Positions 8,225 through 17,051 are shown, counted from the stretch's first letter. The stretch is DNA of 64,000 nt from CATOSD01 sp965226695 (GCA_965226695.1 OZ245405.1:2666001-2730000), one strand, 5' to 3'. Numbers and translations: made by a program. The notes: a model not told the origin generated them from the letters alone.

Positions 8225-9346
8225 CTACGTCGTCGCGTATAGGCGGTTGATGTTGCCGTGCCTGGAGGGGTCGAGGTCGCGGCCTCGCAGCGCGGGATGG
8301 TCGGGGCCGTAGCGGAGAGCGCGGTACAGCATGTTGTTGACGCCGCCGAAGCGCCTGTCCGGCACGAAGAACGGGTTGATGTACTCCCAGACGATCTCCT
8401 TGCTCGGCGTGACCTCGACCACGCGCCCGGCGGCGCCCTCGCAAACGAGCGTGTTGCCGTTGGGCAGCCGCTCCGCGCCGCTGATGTGGAAGCTGAACAG
8501 GTGCAGCGGCTGCATTCCCTTGTACTCCCACTCGATCTCGCTGGTGGCGGGGTTCACCTCGACCGCGCGCGAGCCGCTGGGGCCCCGGCGGTGCGGTCCG
8601 TTGTCGAACATCAGCACGTGTCCGTTGTTGAGAAAGCTAGCGTTGTGCTGGTGCGAAAGCTCGCCCGGTCCCCACTTCCAGAGGATCTCGCCCTTCTCCC
8701 TTCCCAGGATGGCAACGGTGTCGACCTGCCTCATGCTCAGCAGAAAATCCCCGTCGGGCGTCAGGTCCACCGAGTTCGTGTGGGTCCACTCCTGGCGGCG
8801 CTCCAGCGGGCAGATCACGTCCTCCTCGGGATCAAGGGCCTGCCACACTATCCACTCCCTCACGGTCGAGCCGTCGGGTGCAACTTCCCGCACTTTGTCG
8901 CCGTACATCGGCTTGCCGGCGTCCTCCTCGCGCTCGTAGCCGCCGCGCACCCGGGCGGACATCTCCTCCGGCATCGGCTCCCAGACCAGCGTCAGGGTGT
9001 TGCCGTTGTCCAGTCTCAGGAAGTCGTGGTGGACGGATGCGTCCTCGTATACCCACACCTCGTTGCCGTCCCAGTCCAGCTCGAAGAGGCCGGCGGACGA
9101 CCCGCCGAACCCGGCTACGCCCTCCACGTCGGGAGGCGGCTTCATGCGGCACAGCAGGTTGCCGTTCGGCAACAGGTAGCCGTGCGGAATTCCGCGCTCG
9201 GAATGCCAGCGGTGGCATATCCGCCCCTCCATGTCGATGAGCGTCGCGTGCTCGCCGCCGACGTTGGCCAGCAGCGTATATCCGCGCATGCTGTGTTGGG
9301 GTGCGTAGTGAAGTAGACCAATCGGGTGATGGACAGACCAGCCCAT
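8225..9346 (-). CDS. Arylsulfotransferase-like beta-propeller protein
   Basis: The 373-residue product shows repeating beta-propeller blades of the ASST type: HGYLLPNGNLLCR, HDFLRLDNGNTLTL, NSVDLTPDGDFLLS, HNASFLNNGHVLMFDN and AERLPNGNTLVCEG. Evenly spaced histidines precede the NGN/DGD turns. These match the PF05935/arylsulfotransferase fold, which in characterised enzymes transfers sulfate between phenols through a histidine. No signal peptide is visible, unlike periplasmic AssT, so the assignment is to the fold rather than the reaction. The start follows GGAGGTAAC. Confidence 0.72.
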   Translation of the reverse strand: MGWSVHHPIGLLHYAPQHSMRGYTLLANVGGEHATLIDMEGRICHRWHSERGIPHGYLLPNGNLLCRMKPPPDVEGVAGFGGSSAGLFELDWDGNEVWVYEDASVHHDFLRLDNGNTLTLVWEPMPEEMSARVRGGYEREEDAGKPMYGDKVREVAPDGSTVREWIVWQALDPEEDVICPLERRQEWTHTNSVDLTPDGDFLLSMRQVDTVAILGREKGEILWKWGPGELSHQHNASFLNNGHVLMFDNGPHRRGPSGSRAVEVNPATSEIEWEYKGMQPLHLFSFHISGAERLPNGNTLVCEGAAGRVVEVTPSKEIVWEYINPFFVPDRRFGGVNNMLYRALRYGPDHPALRGRDLDPSRHGNINRLYATT

Positions 9347-9395
9347 GTTACCTCCAGTTTGCTATGTGGATGCGGGGAGCGGAGGAGTGGGGCGG

Positions 9396-10562
9396 CTAGG
9401 GGAGACCGGCGAAGAGGCGGCCGCCGACCACGATGAAGCGCATCGCCTGTTCTGTGGCAGCGGCTATCAGCTCGGCGGCGTTGGCGGTCGACTCGTCGAG
9501 ACTCATCGGTGAGCTCGTAATGGCGGCGGCGGCGTCGATACCGTGATCGTGCACCAGGCCGTAACGCTCCCCAAGTGAGCCTGACACGCACACCACCGGG
9601 ATGCCGCGCTCCTTCGCCATGAGCGCCACCCCGATGGGCGCCTTTTTGTAGATGGTCTGATAGTCGAGGCAGCCCTCGCCGGTTATCACGAGGTCCGCGC
9701 GCTCCAGGTGGCTCTCCATGTCCACCAGGTCGAGAACTATGTTGACGCCCGCCCTCAGCTCGGCGTCCAGGAAGGCCACGAAGCCGCCGCCGAGACCTCC
9801 CGCAGCGCCCGCCCCGGGAAGCTCCTCGATGTCGCGTCCCAAGTCGTCCCTGACCACCTCTGCGAAGCGGTGCAGGGCGGCGTCCAGCGTCTCCACCATC
9901 TGTGGCGTCGCTCCCTTCTGGGGGCCGTAGATGGCGGACGCGCCCTCTGGGCCGGTGAGTGGGTTACTGACGTCGCAGGCCACCAGGAAAGTAGACTCGC
10001 GGGCGCGCTCGTCAAGGCCGGACACGTCAATGCTCGCCAACCGGGCCAAGCCATCGCCCCTGTGGGGCAGGTCGTGGCCCTCCCGGTCAAGCAGCCGGAC
10101 GCCCAGCGCCTGGGCCATGCCCGCGCCAGCGTCGTTGGTGGCGCTGCCCCCGATTCCGATGATGAACTTGCGAAACCCCTCGTCCAGGGCTTGGGCGATG
10201 GCCTCTCCCAGGCCGTAGGTGGTGGTCAGCAGGGGATTGCGGCTTTCCCTCGGCACCAGTGCCAGCCCGGAGGTTCGCGCCATCTCTATCATCGCGGTGT
10301 TGCCGTCGCCCAGCGCGCCCCACTGCGCCTCTATGCGCTCTCCCAGCGGGCCGGTGACACTCGCACTGCGCACGCTGCCCCCCGTTAAGCCAACCAGTGT
10401 CTGCAGCGTGCCGTCGCCGCCGTCGGCGACCGGCGTGACCTCTACCTCGGCGTCCGCGAACACGCGGAGGACGCCCTCACGCATGGCCTGGCCCGCGTCC
10501 ACCGCCGAGATGCTGCCCTTGAACGCCTGTGGGGCGACTACGATCTTCATGGCGCGGGCCAT
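9396..10562 (-). CDS. Glycerate kinase (GarK/GlxK family)
   Basis: The 388-residue protein opens with MKIVVAPQAFKGSISAVDA, the canonical start of glycerate kinase family 1. It continues with PVADGGDGTL, IIGIGGSATNDAGAGMAQALG, GPQKGAT, GAGAAGGLGGG and ITGEGCLDYQT. It phosphorylates D-glycerate with ATP, feeding glyoxylate or serine-derived carbon into glycolysis. A GAGGTG site precedes the ATG at 10562; the ATG at 10550, where family homology begins, is an alternative. The arylsulfotransferase-like gene follows on the same strand. Confidence 0.93.
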   Translation of the reverse strand: MARAMKIVVAPQAFKGSISAVDAGQAMREGVLRVFADAEVEVTPVADGGDGTLQTLVGLTGGSVRSASVTGPLGERIEAQWGALGDGNTAMIEMARTSGLALVPRESRNPLLTTTYGLGEAIAQALDEGFRKFIIGIGGSATNDAGAGMAQALGVRLLDREGHDLPHRGDGLARLASIDVSGLDERARESTFLVACDVSNPLTGPEGASAIYGPQKGATPQMVETLDAALHRFAEVVRDDLGRDIEELPGAGAAGGLGGGFVAFLDAELRAGVNIVLDLVDMESHLERADLVITGEGCLDYQTIYKKAPIGVALMAKERGIPVVCVSGSLGERYGLVHDHGIDAAAAITSSPMSLDESTANAAELIAAATEQAMRFIVVGGRLFAGLP

Positions 10563-10794
10563 TATATCACCTCGACGCCGGGGCGTGCGCCCGGCGGGCA
10601 GGGCGACGCGTTGGCGTTGCAGCGCCGCCGAGCGCGGAAAGTGCGATACATATGGCGATATGCGAATATCGAGAAACGCTGCATCCCTGTACGGACGGGC
10701 GCACGGTCCGGGGCCTGCCGGGCGGGGCGGCGGTCGGAGATTCCCCGGTTCGAAATTCGGCTGGGAGAGGCCGATTTCCGCCTTGCCGATTTTC

Positions 10795-10819
10795 CCCTAT
10801 TCAAATAGGGTAATATTAC
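10795..10819. promoter_or_regulatory. Tandem palindromes just upstream of the RHH gene (possible operator)
   Basis: CCCTATT-CA-AATAGGG is a perfect inverted repeat. It is followed at once by the 10-bp palindrome GTAATATTAC, which ends one base before the ATG at 10821. Paired palindromes at the start of a ribbon-helix-helix gene suggest an autoregulatory operator. No Shine-Dalgarno sequence separates them from the start codon. Confidence 0.5.
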
Positions 10820-10820
10820 T

Positions 10821-11117
10821 ATGCCAAGAAAGAAGAGCGAGGAACCCACCCGACAGTTGTATGCGGCCGTTAGGGAGGACCTCTACCTGGCCTCCAAGGC
10901 GAAGGCCGCTGAGCACCGGATGTCCCTACGCGAGTTCGTCGAGCACGCGCTCGGGCTGGCGCTGAACGACACCGAGCAGGCGCCCGCGCTGCCTCCTGAA
11001 CCGTCGGTCTGGGAGGACGAGTACATCCGGCTCCAGGCGCGCCAGCCAATCGGCTCGCCCGTGGAGTTGACCCAGGAGGAGGCGGTACGGCTGCTGAGGG
11101 CGAGCCTGGAGGAGTAG
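10821..11117 (+). CDS. Ribbon-helix-helix protein, probable antitoxin or repressor
   Basis: The product is 98 residues. After a basic start (MPRKKSEEPTR) comes a short strand and two helices: QLYAAVREDLYLASKAKA, then HRMSLREFVEHALGLAL. This is the CopG/Arc-like ribbon-helix-helix pattern seen in VapB-type antitoxins. The acidic C-terminal tail could bind a toxin. No toxin follows directly; a PIN-domain gene lies about 600 bases downstream, beyond the repeat array, and could be a separated partner. Palindromes at the start codon support autoregulation. Confidence 0.6.
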   Translation: MPRKKSEEPTRQLYAAVREDLYLASKAKAAEHRMSLREFVEHALGLALNDTEQAPALPPEPSVWEDEYIRLQARQPIGSPVELTQEEAVRLLRASLEE

Positions 11118-11141
11118 ACCGACTGAGGGCGTTATCGTCAG

Positions 11142-11611
11142 CAGGGTAGGGGAGTGCCACCCGCGAGAGAGTGCCTCCGCCGGGCCGCACCAAGTGAGTC
11201 GTGCAGGGCAGGGTATCGGCACCCGTGGTAATGTGCCTCGCCCAGGCCGCACCAGGTGAGCCGGGCCGGGCCGGGGAGCGGTACCCGCGAGAGAGTGCCT
11301 CCGCCGGGCCGCACCAAGTGAGTCGTGCAGGGCAGGGTATCGGCACCCGTGGTAATGTGCCTCGCCCAGGCCGCACCAGGTGCCGGGCCGGGCCGGGGAG
11401 CGGTACCCGCGAGAGAGTGCCTCCGCCAGGCCGCACCAGGTGAGCCGGGCAGGGCAGGGTATCAGCACCCGAGGCGAAGTGTTTCCCGGTCCGCGCCATG
11501 CGAGCCGAGCCGGCCAGGGCAGAGGTCACTTCCCGCGGTGACGTGTCCCTGGGCCGTGCCAGGTGAGCCAGCCAAGGCGGGGATCGACAACCGCGAGAAT
11601 CCGCTTTCCTC
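11142..11611. repeat. Tandem array of 62-bp repeats (minisatellite), about 7.5 units
   Basis: Units begin near 11187, 11249, 11311, 11373, 11433, 11493 and 11556, each opening with GCACCARGTG or a variant. A partial unit starts at about 11142. Two alternating unit types (one with GGGTATCGGCACCCGTGG, one with GAGCGGTACCCGCGAG) give a 124-bp higher-order period. The units at 11187-11248 and 11311-11372 are identical, while units to the right diverge. The period is not a multiple of three and there are no spacers, so it is neither coding nor CRISPR. It fills most of the gap between the RHH and PIN genes. Confidence 0.88.
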
Positions 11612-11724
11612 AGCCGATGGGAGACGACCGGCAGCGGCGGGGACTTGATGTAGAATTGCTACACATGTGCTGACGGCACACTGGCAAAAATGCTGCCCCC
11701 GCAGACAGCAGGGGAGGGAGAACA

Positions 11725-12114
11725 ATGGCAGACTTTCTGCTCGACGCCTCGGTGTTTCGGGCCTACCTTGGCGGAGACCTGTCCGCGCGCCGCGTCGTCG
11801 ATCGTGTGCTGGACGGCAGCGAGACCGCGGCAGTTTCGTCGGCGACGGTGTTCGAGTTGTGGCGCGATCCGGCGCTGGACCGGCGGACCGAGATGGCCCT
11901 CACCGCGCTGGTAGGATTCGTCGAGGTGGCGCCGCTTTCAGCCGAGGCCGCCAAGCGGGCCGGTCTCCTGCTCGCGGCGTGCGACACGGACAGCCGCGAA
12001 TCGCTCGGCCATCACGCCCTGGTCGCGGCGGTCGCACTGGAGCGGGAGGAGCCGATTTGCACCCTCGAGGCCGACCGGTACTCGGACTTCGGCGTCGAGC
12101 TGGTCGCCTGTTGA
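11725..12114 (+). CDS. PIN-domain protein (VapC-like), one acidic residue replaced
   Basis: The 129-residue product has the PIN start FLLDASVFRAYL with the first Asp, and the conserved Glu in ATVFELWR. Where VapC toxins have an Asp in a D-A-L-I-A-A motif, it reads GHHALVAAVALE. A late Asp is present in EADRYSDF. VapC enzymes are Mg-dependent RNases acting on tRNA or rRNA; the missing acidic ligand makes activity uncertain. GGGAGGGAG precedes the ATG. No antitoxin is adjacent; the RHH gene beyond the 62-bp array is the nearest candidate. Confidence 0.7.
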   Translation: MADFLLDASVFRAYLGGDLSARRVVDRVLDGSETAAVSSATVFELWRDPALDRRTEMALTALVGFVEVAPLSAEAAKRAGLLLAACDTDSRESLGHHALVAAVALEREEPICTLEADRYSDFGVELVAC

Positions 12115-12449
12115 CCCCTTCCACATGCGCCCACGCTCAATTGCATTCTGATGTGCCAGAAGAGACTCGATCGCAGATACGGCTTGCAATTCGATCCTTG
12201 TCGCCCCGCCATCCGTGCGCCCTGTCGCCGGAACGGCTCGCAAAGAGTGACAGCCCCACTGGAATCGTTGGGAGGCCAAAGCGGGATTTGATACCATAAT
12301 GTTACTTGCACATCTCACTTTACGTCTTGGATAGGTGGCGATTGGCATTTGTCAGGAGCTTCTCTGTGGCTCAATCGACCGCCAGGTGCGAACACGTGCG
12401 TAACCGATACACGATTTCAACAGCGTCGTGTCCCGGCCACCTGGATGTC
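12115..12449. other. Gap between the PIN gene and nfeD
   Basis: I see no gene, repeat or clear promoter here. The frame of the downstream NfeD gene stays open back to 12306, but the extension lacks NfeD-like sequence and precedes the signal peptide. Confidence 0.5.
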
Positions 12450-13775
12450 ATGCGGCGGCTCGCCGCGCTCGCGCTGGTCGTGCTCGGATTCGGCGGCTTC
12501 CTGCTCGGCCAGACGGCGCCCGCAACTGCCTCCGGCCACCACGCCACGTTGATAACCATCGACGGAACAATCGACGAACTGGCCGCCAGCCACCTCTCGC
12601 GCGGCCTGGACGAAGCCAGGGAGATGGGGGCGCGGTTGGTCATCATCCGGCTGGATACACCGGGCGGCCTCTACAGCTCTACCCGCGACATGGTCGAGAG
12701 TCTGCTCACGTCTCCGATTCCGGTCGCCGTCTACGTGTCGCCGCCGGGTGCGCAGGCGGCCTCGGCTGGCACCTTCATCGCGGCCGCCGCTCACGTCGCC
12801 GCGATGGCGCCAGGAACGAACATCGGCGCGGCGACACCTGTTGCCGGCAGCGGCGAGGACCTGCCCGAAACCCTGAAGTCCAAGGCCTCCCAGGATGCCG
12901 CCGCCTTCATCCGCAGCATAGCCGACGAGCGGGGCCGTAACCGCGAGATTCTGGAACTGACCGTCCTGAACTCACTTTCCCTCTCTCCATCCGAGGCGCT
13001 CGAGCACAACGTCATCGACCTGATTGCCGCCGACCTTCCCGACCTCCTGGAAAAGATGAACGGCATGGAAGTGAGCATCCGCGGCACGGACGTCACAGTG
13101 GACACGTCCGGAATCGTGGTTGCCGAACTGCAGCCGACGCCGCTGGAGCGTTTCCTGGGCTTCCTTGCCAACCCCAACGTCGCATTCATTCTGCTTACCA
13201 TCGGCGGCATAGGCATACTCATAGAGCTCATAAGCCCCGGTTTGATTGTGCCCGGGGTGATCGGCGTGGTCGCGCTAGCCTTGGCGTTCACCGCCATCGC
13301 GAATCTGCCCGTAAACTGGGTTGGGTTGGGCCTCATCCTGCTCGCGATGCTGTTATTCTACCTGGAAGCGGCCGCGCCTGGGTTGGGCGTATTCGCCATC
13401 GGCGCCGCCATCAGCTTCATCGTGGGCGCTTTCCTGTTGTTCGGAGGGTTCGGCGCGCCGCCAATTCCGGAGCCCAGCTTCAGGGTCAATTTGTGGATAA
13501 TAGGCGTTCTGGGTGCGTTTCTGGCGGTTTCCCTCGGACTCTTCCTCAGGGAGAACCACCGCGCGAAAGCGCTGGAGGTCTACACCGGCCCGGTGAGCCT
13601 GGTGGGGCAGAGCGGCGTAACCGTCACGGCGCTGAACCCGCGTGGCAGCGTCCGGCTCCGCAGCGAATCGTGGAGCGCGGTGTCTGACTCCGGTGAGCCG
13701 ATCCAGGCGGGTGAACAGATTATAGTGTCCGACGTAGAGGGACTTACGCTGAAGGTGTTCAAAGCGGATCAGTAA
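12450..13775 (+). CDS. nfeD: NfeD-family membrane serine protease
   Basis: The 441-residue protein starts with a signal peptide (LAALALVVLGFGGFLLG). A ClpP-class protease domain follows, with the nucleophile serine in GAQAASAGTFIAAAAH and the basic lysine in the KSKASQDAAAFI segment. Then come four or five membrane spans (for example FILLTIGGIGILIELI, LGLILLAMLLFYLEAA, IIGVLGAFLAVSLGLFL). The C-terminal OB-fold NfeD domain contains VGQSGVTVTALNPRGSVRL. The protease domain is extracytoplasmic. Characterised long-form NfeD proteases cleave stomatin partners, and a stomatin gene lies directly downstream. ATG 12450 was preferred because the signal peptide begins there; the Shine-Dalgarno sequence is weak. 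Confidence 0.9.
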   Translation: MRRLAALALVVLGFGGFLLGQTAPATASGHHATLITIDGTIDELAASHLSRGLDEAREMGARLVIIRLDTPGGLYSSTRDMVESLLTSPIPVAVYVSPPGAQAASAGTFIAAAAHVAAMAPGTNIGAATPVAGSGEDLPETLKSKASQDAAAFIRSIADERGRNREILELTVLNSLSLSPSEALEHNVIDLIAADLPDLLEKMNGMEVSIRGTDVTVDTSGIVVAELQPTPLERFLGFLANPNVAFILLTIGGIGILIELISPGLIVPGVIGVVALALAFTAIANLPVNWVGLGLILLAMLLFYLEAAAPGLGVFAIGAAISFIVGAFLLFGGFGAPPIPEPSFRVNLWIIGVLGAFLAVSLGLFLRENHRAKALEVYTGPVSLVGQSGVTVTALNPRGSVRLRSESWSAVSDSGEPIQAGEQIIVSDVEGLTLKVFKADQ

Positions 13776-13796
13776 GCTAAGCAAGAGGAGGACCAG

Positions 13797-14669
13797 TTGA
13801 TACCACACATAACCGTCGTAAAGCAGTACGAGCGCCTAGCCGTCTTCTGGCTGGGCAAGTTCACAGGGTTGAAACCGCCGGGCCTGAAGCTTATGTTCTG
13901 GCCGTTCAACTCCTACCAGCGAATCGACCTGCGTGAGGTCGTTATCGACATTCCTCGCCAGACCAACATCACGTTGGACAACGCTCCCATCGACATCGAC
14001 TTCCTGGTCTACATGCGAGTCATGGAGGCTAGTGCGGAGAAGGCGATAATCGAAGTTGTCGACTACCGCGGCGCGGTGATCGGCATAGCCACCACAACGC
14101 TCCGAGCGGTAATCGGCGAAATTTCGCTCGACGACGTGCTGTCCCAGCGGGACCGAATCAACGAACAGCTGCGCCATAAGCTGGATGACGTTACCGAGCG
14201 TTGGGGCATCAAGGTTACACAGGTGGAGATTCGCGAGGTGGAGCCGGCGCGCGACATTCAGGACGCCATGAACCGCCAGATGTCCGCCGAGCGCTTCCGA
14301 CGCGCCGCCGTAACGGAGGCGGAGGGCACGCGGGAGGCGGCCGTCACCGTCGCCGAGGGGGAGAAGCAGGCCTCCATTCTGCGCGCGGAGGGCGACCGTC
14401 AGGCCGAGATACTTTCCGCCGAGGGCGACCAACAGGCAGCGGTTCTGCGCGCCGAAGGCTTCAGCTTAGCACTGGACAGGATCCACGGCGTAGCCCGAAA
14501 CGTCGACGCCAACACGCTCAGCCTCCAGTACTTCGACACCCTCAAGCAGTTGGGAAGCAGCCCGTCCACCAAGTTCATCTTCCCGATGGAGTTCACCAAC
14601 CTGCTCAGTCCATTCATGCGCATGGCAAGCGGTGCGAACGCGGGCGGAAGTGAGTCCGACAAGAGCTAG
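13797..14669 (+). CDS. SPFH/band 7 (stomatin-like) protein
   Basis: The 290-residue product shows the SPFH domain: VVKQYERLAVFWLGKF, IDIPRQTNITLDNAPIDID, TTLRAVIGEISLDDVLSQR, and VTQVEIREVEPARDIQDAMN. A heptad-rich helical tail follows with repeated AEG units (EAEGTREAAVTVAEGEK, then RAEGDRQ, SAEGDQQ, RAEGF). Stomatins form oligomeric membrane microdomain scaffolds. The start is TTG, chosen because GAGGAGG lies just upstream and homology begins there. It is paired with NfeD 21 bases upstream, a conserved operon arrangement. No strong N-terminal hydrophobic anchor is seen. Confidence 0.9.
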   Translation: MIPHITVVKQYERLAVFWLGKFTGLKPPGLKLMFWPFNSYQRIDLREVVIDIPRQTNITLDNAPIDIDFLVYMRVMEASAEKAIIEVVDYRGAVIGIATTTLRAVIGEISLDDVLSQRDRINEQLRHKLDDVTERWGIKVTQVEIREVEPARDIQDAMNRQMSAERFRRAAVTEAEGTREAAVTVAEGEKQASILRAEGDRQAEILSAEGDQQAAVLRAEGFSLALDRIHGVARNVDANTLSLQYFDTLKQLGSSPSTKFIFPMEFTNLLSPFMRMASGANAGGSESDKS

Positions 14670-14790
14670 GCGCCAACGCCACCTATTCAAAACGTAAAGT
14701 TCGGCTGCACGCCGGTGTACAGGGACGCAGCGGGTGGCTCGATCAGGTGGGAACAGACTAAATTAAAGGCAAAAGCTCGTACAAGCGGGG

Positions 14791-16674
14791 CTACAGATAG
14801 TTCTTGACCCGCTTGGCGAGCTTCAGTGTCATGCCCGGGGCGGCCGCGATCTGCTCCGCCGTGGCGTCCTTTATGCCCTTGGTGGAGCCGAACTGCCGGA
14901 TGAGCATACGGCGCCGCTTCGGACCAATTCCCGGCACCTGGTCGATGATGGATTCGGCGCCCTTGCGAGACCGGCGCTGCCGGTGATACGTGATGGCGAA
15001 CCGGTGCGCCTCGTCGCGGGCGCGCTGCACCAGGTAGAGGCCCTGGGAGTCGCGGGGCAGCGTGATCGCCTCCTGGACGTGGGGGACGAAAAGCTCCTCG
15101 TTCTCCTTCGCGAGGCTCGCCAGCGGCACGAAGTCTATCCCCAACTCCAGGAACACCTGCAGCGCCGCCCCGAGATGGCCCTTGCCGCCATCGATCAGCG
15201 CCAGGTCCGGCGCTATGCCCCAGGATCCCGCGTCGCCGGACTTGCCCACGCCGTCCCCGTCCTCGGGGGCCTTCGCCGCGTTCCGCGACTCAGCGAGGCG
15301 CTTGAACCGCCGCGTCAGCATCTCGCGCATCATCGCGTAGTCGTCCACGCCCTCGACGGTCTTGATCCTGAACCGCCGGTACTGGGACGGCGCCGAGCGC
15401 CCATCTTCGAACACCACCATGCTGCCTACCGCGTTGGTACCCTGAATGTTGGATATGTCGTAGCACTCGATACGCCGCGGCGGCTCGGGCAGGCTCAGCG
15501 CCTCCTGCAGCTCCGACAATCCGGCGTGCAGCTTCACGCTGTCCGACGCTCGCCGTATCTCCAGGTGGTCCAGCCCCTGGCGGGCGTTCTCCGACACCAT
15601 CTCCATGAGCCTGCGCTTCTGGCCGCGTTGCGGCTTGTAGACGCGCACGCGGCTCCCGCGCTTCTGGCGCAGCCACTCGGCTATCGGATCGGGGTCGTCG
15701 AGCGGGTGCTGCACCAGGATGCGGGGCGGAACGTAGGGGGTGGCGTCGTAGAACTGCTGGACGAACGCGGTGAGAATGTCGCTGGGCGTGTCGTCCTGCG
15801 TACCCGCCATGATGAAGTTGTCGCGCCCGATGAGCTTGCCGTGGCGAATGAAGAACACCTCCACCCACGCCTCGCTCTCGGATGGGGCCAGGGCGATGAC
15901 GTCCAGATTCTCCGAGCTGAGGTTGAGCACCTTCTGGCCCTCGTTGACCTTCTCGATGGCCCTGAGCTGGTCGCGGAGCACGGCTGCCCGTTCGAACTCC
16001 AGGCCATCGGCGGCCTCCTCCATGCGGCGGCTTATCGATTTGACGATGCGGTTGGTCTTGCCCTCCAGGAACAGCACCACCTGATCGATGATCTCGGCGT
16101 ACTGGTTCCGGTCTACCGCGCCGATGCACGGTCCTACGCAACGGTGAATGTAGAAGTCGAGGCACGGGCGCGCGTCGTCGCCCGTGATGGTCTTGGTGCA
16201 AGAACGGTAGGGGAACAGCTTCTTCAGCAGGTTGAGTGTTCGCCTCACGCTGCTCGCGCTGGCGAACGGCCCGAAGTAGCGCGAGCCGTCGTTGGGCACC
16301 TTGCGCGTGACGTAGACCTGTGGAAAGTCCTCGGACACGTCGATTTTGATGAACGGGTAGCTCTTGTCGTCCTTGAGACGCGCGTTGTACTGGGGCTGGC
16401 GCTCCTTGATGAGGTTGCACTCCAGGATCAGCGCCTCTTGCTCGGACTCCGTGACGATGAACTCGAAGTCCTCGACCCTGCGCATCATGTTGCGGATCTT
16501 GGGCACGAGGTTGGGGGTGCTCCCGAAGTACGAGCTGACGCGGTTGCGCAGGCTGGCCGCCTTGCCGACGTACAGCACGCTGCCGTCGCCGTCGTGGAAC
16601 AGATACACGCCGGGCAACGCGGGGAGCGCTCTCAGGCGCTCTCCGAACTCGCCCCGTTTCGCTTCTGTTGCCAA
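14791..16674 (-). CDS. uvrC: UvrABC excinuclease subunit C
   Basis: The 627-residue protein contains, in order: a GIY-YIG nuclease domain (PGVYLFHDGDGSVLYVGKA near residue 20); the Cys-rich segment (CLDFYIHRCVGPC); a UVR motif (ISRRMEEAADGLEFERAA); the RNase H-like C-terminal nuclease (RIECYDISNIQGTNAVGSMV, LALIDGGKGHL); and tandem HhH motifs (IDQVPGIGPKRRRMLI). It makes both incisions in nucleotide excision repair. An extra Gly/Asp-rich loop (PEDGDGVGKSGDAG) precedes LALIDGG. The start is TTG, preceded by AGGAGAAGGGG. A small membrane-protein gene and xerD lie upstream. Confidence 0.97.
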   Translation of the reverse strand: MATEAKRGEFGERLRALPALPGVYLFHDGDGSVLYVGKAASLRNRVSSYFGSTPNLVPKIRNMMRRVEDFEFIVTESEQEALILECNLIKERQPQYNARLKDDKSYPFIKIDVSEDFPQVYVTRKVPNDGSRYFGPFASASSVRRTLNLLKKLFPYRSCTKTITGDDARPCLDFYIHRCVGPCIGAVDRNQYAEIIDQVVLFLEGKTNRIVKSISRRMEEAADGLEFERAAVLRDQLRAIEKVNEGQKVLNLSSENLDVIALAPSESEAWVEVFFIRHGKLIGRDNFIMAGTQDDTPSDILTAFVQQFYDATPYVPPRILVQHPLDDPDPIAEWLRQKRGSRVRVYKPQRGQKRRLMEMVSENARQGLDHLEIRRASDSVKLHAGLSELQEALSLPEPPRRIECYDISNIQGTNAVGSMVVFEDGRSAPSQYRRFRIKTVEGVDDYAMMREMLTRRFKRLAESRNAAKAPEDGDGVGKSGDAGSWGIAPDLALIDGGKGHLGAALQVFLELGIDFVPLASLAKENEELFVPHVQEAITLPRDSQGLYLVQRARDEAHRFAITYHRQRRSRKGAESIIDQVPGIGPKRRRMLIRQFGSTKGIKDATAEQIAAAPGMTLKLAKRVKNYL

Positions 16675-16724
16675 CCCCTTCTCCTACGCCTCACCTTCGC
16701 CCCGGCCACGCTCCGCGCGCGGGT

Positions 16725-17051
16725 CTAGCCCAGCACGAACGAGAGCGCCACCAGCACGACGACCATCAGCGAAGCCAATATGCCTATCTGCCGCAGCTCA
16801 CGCCCCAGGTAACGGTAGACGATGGGAGTGTTGGCCGCCGCCGGCCTTCGCTGGCGGCGCGGCGTGGCCTGCGCGGGCGCCGCCGTCGCGGCCACCGGCG
16901 CGTGTTGGTCTGAGGGCGTCGTCTGCGCCGCCTCGCGCGACTGCGTCGGTCCCGCGTCGAAAGCCTGCGAGCTTGCGCCTGATCGGGTCCTTCGCTTCTT
17001 CTGGCTTAGCTGGGCCTGCCTGGAGGCTCGTTTGCGTCCTCTGTTGGGCAT
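16725..17051 (-). CDS. Small basic protein with C-terminal membrane anchor
   Basis: The 108-residue product starts MPNRGRKRASRQAQLSQKKR, continues with a low-complexity Ala/Gln/Thr-rich middle, and ends with one transmembrane helix, IGILASLMVVVLVALSFVL. It looks like a tail-anchored or single-pass protein with a cytoplasmic basic domain. ATG 17051 is chosen over the longer frame because AGGAGG lies nine bases before it. No family is recognised. It lies between xerD and uvrC on the same strand. Confidence 0.65.
   Translation of the reverse strand: MPNRGRKRASRQAQLSQKKRRTRSGASSQAFDAGPTQSREAAQTTPSDQHAPVAATAAPAQATPRRQRRPAAANTPIVYRYLGRELRQIGILASLMVVVLVALSFVLG

Noticed and set aside
8258..9316. A 352-codon open frame antisense to the arylsulfotransferase-like gene
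   Set aside because: It shadows a gene with clear propeller repeats and a ribosome site; the antisense translation is low-complexity.
10870..11529. A 219-codon frame across the 62-bp array
   Set aside because: A 62-bp period cannot keep one frame in register, and the frame runs antisense to the RHH gene.
11142..11611. The 62-bp repeats as a CRISPR array
   Set aside because: Units are directly adjacent with no unique spacers, the unit is too long, and no cas genes are present.
14983..16728. A 581-codon open frame antisense to uvrC
   Set aside because: High GC content leaves antisense frames open. The sense strand encodes a complete UvrC with all domains, and the antisense product has no recognisable motif.
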